Assembly (NCBI RefSeq): GCF_001625215.2
Contig: NC_030386.2
Coordinates: 19,562,545-19,626,544, forward strand
Direction of reading: 5' to 3'
Source: Daucus carota subsp. sativus
Lineage: Eukaryota > Streptophyta > Magnoliopsida > Apiales > Apiaceae
DNA: 64,000 nucleotides
The stretch's first letter is position 1, and every line of letters starts with the position of its first letter. The translations under genes were made by a program, and so were the position numbers. Below are positions 57,996 to 64,000 of the stretch, piece after piece. The notes beneath the pieces were generated by a model. That model was given only the letters and a program-made list of their open reading frames with translations, was not told where the DNA came from and ran no database searches.

Positions 57996-60900
57996 TTATT
58001 CTAGTTTCGTGTACTCGATCAGCTTGTGAGGGGACCGATAAATTTCTACCAGGGTCCAGTACAGAACCTCTTCAACCTCGAGCTCCCCCTCTGCTCGTGC
58101 TGCATAGATTTTTTCGCAAATAGCTAGCAATCTGCATCAACACAAGTATGATAAACTAGAACTTGCCCTGTGGTATCGAGTTCCTACACACTCTTTGCGA
58201 TTAAAAATACCTATATTTCTTTATTGCATTTTGAACCTGGTTTTGACTCGTAGTTAATATCTATATACTGGTTTTATTCTTTAATGCCACAAGGTATAAA
58301 CTATGCAAGTACAATGAATCAGCAGACATTAGTTTCGTTCTGAATTAGCTCCATGTTACAATATACGAGGCCCTGACTTATAACTTTGAATGCAGAAATC
58401 TGCTTAAAAGACGTCTATCCGAGCTATCATGCAAACTACTGCAACTGCACTGCTTGTTCATTTAAGAATAATCTACTTCGTTACAGTGCACAATGAATAT
58501 AACGAAACAAAGAGAACAACTATTGGTGCTTCGCTCATTGGTTAATAACATAAATATTATAAGAAATGTAGCTGCATCAATGACCAATATGTAAAGTTCG
58601 TGTACCTGTCACATGAAGGTAGATTTTCGTAAGGAATTCTCATTCTTAGATCTGAACACTGCAGTCTAATGAAGCGACCTACTGCTAAGACAAATGTAAT
58701 GTACAGACTCCAGATGCTGAATTTGCTGAGTGTTTCTCCGATAATGCCCTCTACAAAGTGTTTTAATTAGAGTATGAGAAAAATCTTAGTCATTCAAGAA
58801 TTCATTTCTAAGTTAAACCTTGAAGCTCCTCGATCAAGATACAGACTTACGTGGTGTTTCCTCGGAGACAATAATGGCCATCGGTCCAGCCAACTCTCCG
58901 CAGCCAGTTATCTCTGAAGCATCTACATCGTGAAAAGACCACCACTCCGGATACCCATGATTTTTGGAAAGATCACCGCTAAACATATTGACCTGCACAT
59001 GTTTTGTCGTAATGATTTAACCAAAACTACCCGAAAAGTACCAAATATATATTGCGCATTAAAATTATCACATCAATGGCTTTATAGTTCAATAGTAGTG
59101 AAGTATATGAACAATATCTATCACTTACAGCTTCTTCAAGAAGCCGAACATCACCAGATCCAGTGACTCGGAAGTATTTTGGGTAAAGATTCCTTATCCT
59201 TACAGTATTAACACTACCATTTAGTACTCCTATTACTTCCTCTGGTCTTGGTAGATCACGTTCATCAATATGCAAATCGTACTTCACAACTTCCTTTCCT
59301 TTTGGCCTGTTCCTCGTAAATTTCCAGGAAAATACCAATTTCATACTCTTCTTGAGAGACTGAGCGAACTTATATTGGACAACAGGAGGAACAAGCCATG
59401 AGGTGCTTGCATCAGCTTGGCAACATATTAATTGAACATCTTGCTTGTTGTATTCAGTCAGATAACCATGAGGATCTAGATTAACATGTACATCGACCTC
59501 ATCCCAGGAAATCTTTTTGCAGAGAGTCGTCTGGAATAAACTCAGCCTTCCACCTAGTGCATGTAAATCTATCTGGACACTCGCATCCTTGATGGGATTT
59601 GCAATGTTTGATGGATTTCCACTGCTGTACATCTGTAAAGCAATATATAGAGGATTGAACGAGTTCAAAAATATAGGAAAAAAGGAATTACATATTTCTA
59701 CAGAGCTACCTCGAAATAATTAACTCAAGAACAACAGGGTGATAATATTTTAATTTTCAGATTAAAATTTCTTCCAGTAAGAGAACCGCGTCATAAGATC
59801 AGAAGTTTCAGAACACAAATGCGACTAGTATCTTCAGAATTGTAACAACATAGTCTGTATAAAAACCACATTGCTAACCATTTCGGACAGTTTAGTTCCA
59901 GAAGTCTTACCAGCATAGGTGCCCATATAACAAACACTAAGACGAGGAACACACATATCCCATTGCAGAATTTAGTCATTTTTGGTTGCTTTTGTCCGTG
60001 ACGATGTGTAGCCCTGTTCAAGTCCACGTCACATTTGACAAGAAAGAGACTAGAATATATATCCTCCAGCTATAAAAAAAATACGAAGAAACAAATATTA
60101 GACTCATAAAATTACTGTGCCTACAAGAAAAACCCCAGCTAAAAAAATACTATAAAAGACGGATGGATTTAACTCTATGAAGAAAGATAACTTCTGATTA
60201 ACTGTCAACTCTGTGCAAATTAAACTGCCTCACCTTTAACCAGTCATACATGGTCAAAGATGTACTTGTGCAAGACCAGTCCAGGACACATCTTAATTCA
60301 TATAGGAATGGTAAAGCACGGTACATTCGGTAACCCAGAAAATTAAGTTGGGAGATACGAGCTGTCAAAAACTGCCGATACAAAGTACTTTCGCGAGGAA
60401 TTCCATAACGAATCTGTGCAGCCTGTAGTGCAAGAGATATAGCCTTTGTGAGAAAAATAGCACGAAGTGCTAATCGTCCTGCACGCTGGTGTGAAGGCTC
60501 CATACTCCAAGCGTATTTCATTGCATAAGATGTAAAAAGGACCAGGGTAAAAAGATAGAAGATGACTTTTCCCGTGGCAAAGGAACAGAGATAGATTATA
60601 CGATCAAGTACAATCAAGGAAAAGAGTATCTGCACCATAATGAAAATTTATAAATGTAAATTCAGAAAACAGCTTGATACGATATTACTCTGACAGCTTA
60701 TAAGTCTGCACTTTATAGCTAAGCTACACGAACTCATCACATAAACCCGAATATCAGTAAGCAACCTCACATAGTTCGTATTCTGTTAGAAACAATTTAT
60801 AAAACAGTAAATTATAGCTAAGCTACAAGAACGCTTCACATAAACCCAATATCAGCAAGTAATCTCACATAGTTCATATTCTGTTAGAAATCCATATTCA

Positions 60901-63807
60901 ATAGATCATTACGGGGATACAAATGAAAAGAAAAGCATACTTTTATAGGGTCACGCTCAAGAGAGAACCAATGCTTAAAATAGAACCATAGAACCACTAA
61001 GGTTCTGCGGCAGAACCCTATCTTTGACATAGATTTTCAGGATCTAAATCTAAACACATGTTTTTTTGCATCGTTGTGTGTGTTCAGAAGTAATTTCAAA
61101 ATATAATACATAAATAAGATATTTTTTTCATGTGCAATTCTGCTGCAGAACCCTAACTAATACTAGAAATAAGGTAAGGGTTCTCTGCGTTCTCTGTCTA
61201 ATGGTTCTCTATTGAACATGATCCTACTTTTATATATTAAGAATGTATGCAAGGGAGAGAGGTGTACCAGCAAGATTAATACAAACTCTTTCGGAAACTG
61301 ATCTTCTAATTGATATACTTCAAAAAACTCGCTTTTATTTTTTATGACTGATTCGTAGAATATGGCGACCAAGAAAAAAACAGCCAATTCTGCGCAAAAA
61401 ACATAGGCATACAGATCAATCTCTCGCTTTCCTCCACCAATAACAGATATTACTGGATATGGAAATCCTACATCTTGGAAAATTCCAGCACACTGAGCAT
61501 CTAAAATCTCTTCAGCCACATCAGCTGCTGGAGTTAATGATTTGGACCATTCCTCCAGCACAGGTTCTGATGGGGACGCATACACAACTTCAAAAACAGC
61601 CAATGCAATGTTAAGGTTTTCTGGACTTCTTTCAATGCTTTGGACCCGAACTCTACTCGCTAAACGGGAATTATCTTGAACCCTTTCTTTGCATCTCAAA
61701 TCATAAAAGACTTCAAGTAATCTGTTTAGACCTGATTCTATTCTCTCTGGCTGTATACCATCATCTGGCCACACGTTAACTTCCATTGAGAGCTGAACAA
61801 AGTATGGTGGCGCTTCAGCTCCTTGAGTTACAGAATTCCAATACCTGAACATGCTTTTAATTATATGTTGCATCTTACCCTGCAGCGGTTTATATAGTCT
61901 CTCCCACCAAGAGAAAATTTGCGAGGATTCTTCCCAATGCAAACCTCTTCTCTTCTGAGAACTAAATTCTGTAACTGAAGTCCATCCACCATCTCTTGCA
62001 GATATCGAAGACTGGAAGAGAGTAAAGATATAAAGTAGAAATAGTGGCCATATACTGATAACAAACGACGACTGGATCTTGTAATCAGGAAATCCAAGTT
62101 CCTTAAGGAACCTAAAATGAATGCGAAAACCACAGTGCTGAATAATGATTTGATATAGATACTGAAGCAAAATACATACTTCACTGTAAATCAACATCAT
62201 TACCCAGAACATGTAACCAGGTCCAGTGTTCACACACAGAGCAAACAAATAGAGAGCAGCGAGGTAAACAGTAGAAAGCAAACTGAAGTTCCACAGGAAC
62301 ATCAACACAAACAAACAGTAGCAGACAATGTCATTATTTGATCGAATTTGGGCCAACATATAGTAGAATATGACTGAAATTCGTGGTTTCGTAACATGTG
62401 ATATATTCTGGGACAGATTTCTTTCACTGGCAGATTGGACAGAAAGTGCTTGCTCAGATGGTTCAAATCCTATGTTTTGATTCTCTAACTCATAATAGAT
62501 ATCATTTTCTGATGAGTAATCAAGTATATCTGGTTCCTCGTACTTGATATTCAAATAGTTGACGAGATTGGAAACTGCTTTATTGCCCAGAGACTTTACA
62601 TGAGAAACCCCATGGCCAAAAAGATTTGCAGCTGACGCTAATCGGGTTTTGTTCCCTCGAAAATCTCCCTCATATCTTTTCTCTAGATCCCATAAATCTA
62701 TACCAGGAGATCTATCCTTAAGTTCATTACCTTCCGGGGAAGAACCCACTGAATGTTCTGTAGAATCCTCTTCCGGATGACTACTTTTCACACTTTCTAA
62801 AGATCTATCTGGCTCAGATGGAAACAAATTTACAGAGTCTTCATTACTTATCTCAAAATCATTTTTCTCCTTTTCAGGGATCTTAGTTTTCTTATATGAG
62901 TCGAAGAAACTCTTCTTCCTAGTGCCCTCGATTTTAGGTAAGGTATCACCGGAGTTCATGTTGTGAAGCTGCATTTGAAGGCTAAACATCTCTGATTTCA
63001 TCTTTTCCACTTGTGAATTACGAAGACGCTTCTTTTCTTCAGATTTGCGTATGTAATGCAATTGTGCAGTCTTCCAAGAGGCTCTTTTTTCCTGTTCACG
63101 CACAAAGCCGTCAAGTTGCTCAGCTTCAAGATATTTTGCCACATAATCAAATTCTTGGGATGCAAACATGTATGACTGCAGGGACACCAACATAAATATC
63201 ATAATCTCCACGAAAGCAGATCTTGATGTGATCCGGAACCCATAATCATATTTATGAAACCCAATCACTTCATAAATGTAATTAATTGTTTCACATTTCT
63301 CCTCATTGGAATCTCCTATAAATGGAGATTGATAGGCAAGAGAGAATGCAATCACCGCAAAATTATACATTCTCAAGAACTTAAAGATCTTATTCTTCTT
63401 TTTCAATATTTCAAACCTCATCCGAAAGAAAGCCAAGGCAAAGGCAAGGTAGCCAAGATGAAGAATGTCATATTCAAGAGTTCCAGTGATCATAATTAAA
63501 GCAAGAACAAGGTCCAGCAAGTGACAATAACCGTAAAGTCTCAGATTATCAAATGATGTCCACATGCTTTTTGTATCAAATGAGAGATCACCTAAGAGAG
63601 ATGTTTGTTTCAGTTGCTGATACATGTGCAACTCTGACAGACCAAACAAGTGATCAGCACGGTGCTTGAAACATGCTAGCAGGAAAACCATAAAATAGCT
63701 GATGAGCATCCGTGGATCATCTACTATAGTTCCTGCATGTACACACCCAAATTTAAATGTAAGAAAATTCGTTCTCATATCAAATAAAACGGCCTCATAT
63801 ACATCTT
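57996..63807 (-). CDS. PIEZO: PIEZO mechanosensitive channel, C-terminal half
   Basis: Seven exons, in transcript order 63807-61268, 60629-60234, 60069-59911, 59632-59129, 58992-58851, 58750-58606 and 58131-57996, join in phase and end in TAA. They encode about 1,340 aa. Plant PIEZO has roughly 2,400-2,500 aa, so the N-terminal blades lie beyond the right edge. The largest exon carries many membrane helices (blade and beam region). The second and third encode the anchor region (IVLDRIIYLCSFATGKVI, then KMTKFCNGICVFLVLVFVIW). The fourth encodes the extracellular cap. The fifth has the conserved WWSFHD. The sixth holds the inner pore helix (TLSKFSIWSLYITFVLAVGR). The last is the C-terminal domain. 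It forms a trimeric, stretch-gated cation channel; in Arabidopsis it acts in root mechanics, systemic virus restriction and vacuole shape. The 5' boundary of the big exon (acceptor ttactcag) is inferred. No break was seen. Confidence 0.95.
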
Positions 63808-64000
63808 CTGAGTAAATAAGAACGGTAATTATGTAATGTTTATTTAGGTACACTTATATTGGCCCTGCAGCAGAGAAAACATGGACACTCGTTATATTAG
63901 CTCCCGAGCCACGTCACGAAGTTGGTAGAAATTAATGCTAAGAAAGATATGCAACACTAGTCCCCTTTGCATGCTAATAGAGATTGAAATGAAAGAAAAA
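63808..64000 (-). other. Probably PIEZO intron
   Basis: Upstream of the acceptor at 63808-63810 (minus strand) there is no clear coding stretch up to the window edge, and stop codons occur in all frames. Another small exon cannot be excluded. Confidence 0.45.

Noticed and set aside
1..64000. CRISPR array, phage, plasmid or bacterial operon
   Set aside because: The tandem repeats present have two to six degenerate units without regular unique spacers, and all genes are plant-type with introns or plant-specific domains.

Overview
The window is plant nuclear DNA, most likely from a eudicot and perhaps an asterid (low confidence on lineage). The signs are AT-rich intergenic DNA, many short GT-AG introns, a plant CC-NB-LRR gene, a DMP (DUF679) gene, a FANTASTIC FOUR-type gene, a plant PIEZO gene, and typical plant MITEs and Helitrons. 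No RNA gene, CRISPR array or bacterial feature was seen.

From 1 to 49759 the window is a tandem cluster of ERD6-like monosaccharide transporters (MFS sugar porter family). I placed 18 exons by hand in each of five copies that read through without a break: 4655-8123, 25499-28969, 31316-36666, 39745-44826 and 45799-49759. Each gives a protein of 471-474 aa. Around them lie broken relatives: a 3' end cut by the window edge (1-1097), a deleted and frameshifted pseudogene (2127-3830), a two-exon relic (9826-10031), a 5' half (10440-11604), a 3' half (21655-23521) and another two-exon relic (24551-24843). The order 3' half / relic / intact gene / F-type gene occurs twice, about 21-22 kb apart. So the cluster grew by block duplication, and one 2.4 kb stretch (1-2425 and 22404-24850) is still almost identical.

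Between the 5' half at 10440-11604 and the 3' half at 21655-23521 lie about 10 kb of foreign sequence. It holds a MULE-type element with a 10-bp target duplication, a cluster of inverted repeats, a Helitron with both ends visible, an unrecognised minus-strand gene (15969-18420), and an intact 893-aa CC-NB-ARC-LRR immune receptor (18750-21431).

The transporters form two groups. The pair at 39745 and 45799 keeps the sugar-binding residues of the family (QQ and N in TM7, Q in TM5). The upstream group has replaced the TM7 residues, and most of its members have also lost the TM5 Q. This is the most interesting biological signal in the window, because it suggests changed substrate use or a non-transport role.

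The right side is ordinary single-gene territory: a DMP membrane protein (50401-51009, +), a FAF-like protein (53959-54783, -), and the C-terminal half of PIEZO (57996-63807, -), whose N-terminal half lies beyond the right edge. The intergenic regions hold several DNA transposon derivatives with clear target-site duplications (MULE, hAT, Stowaway-like, Harbinger-like).
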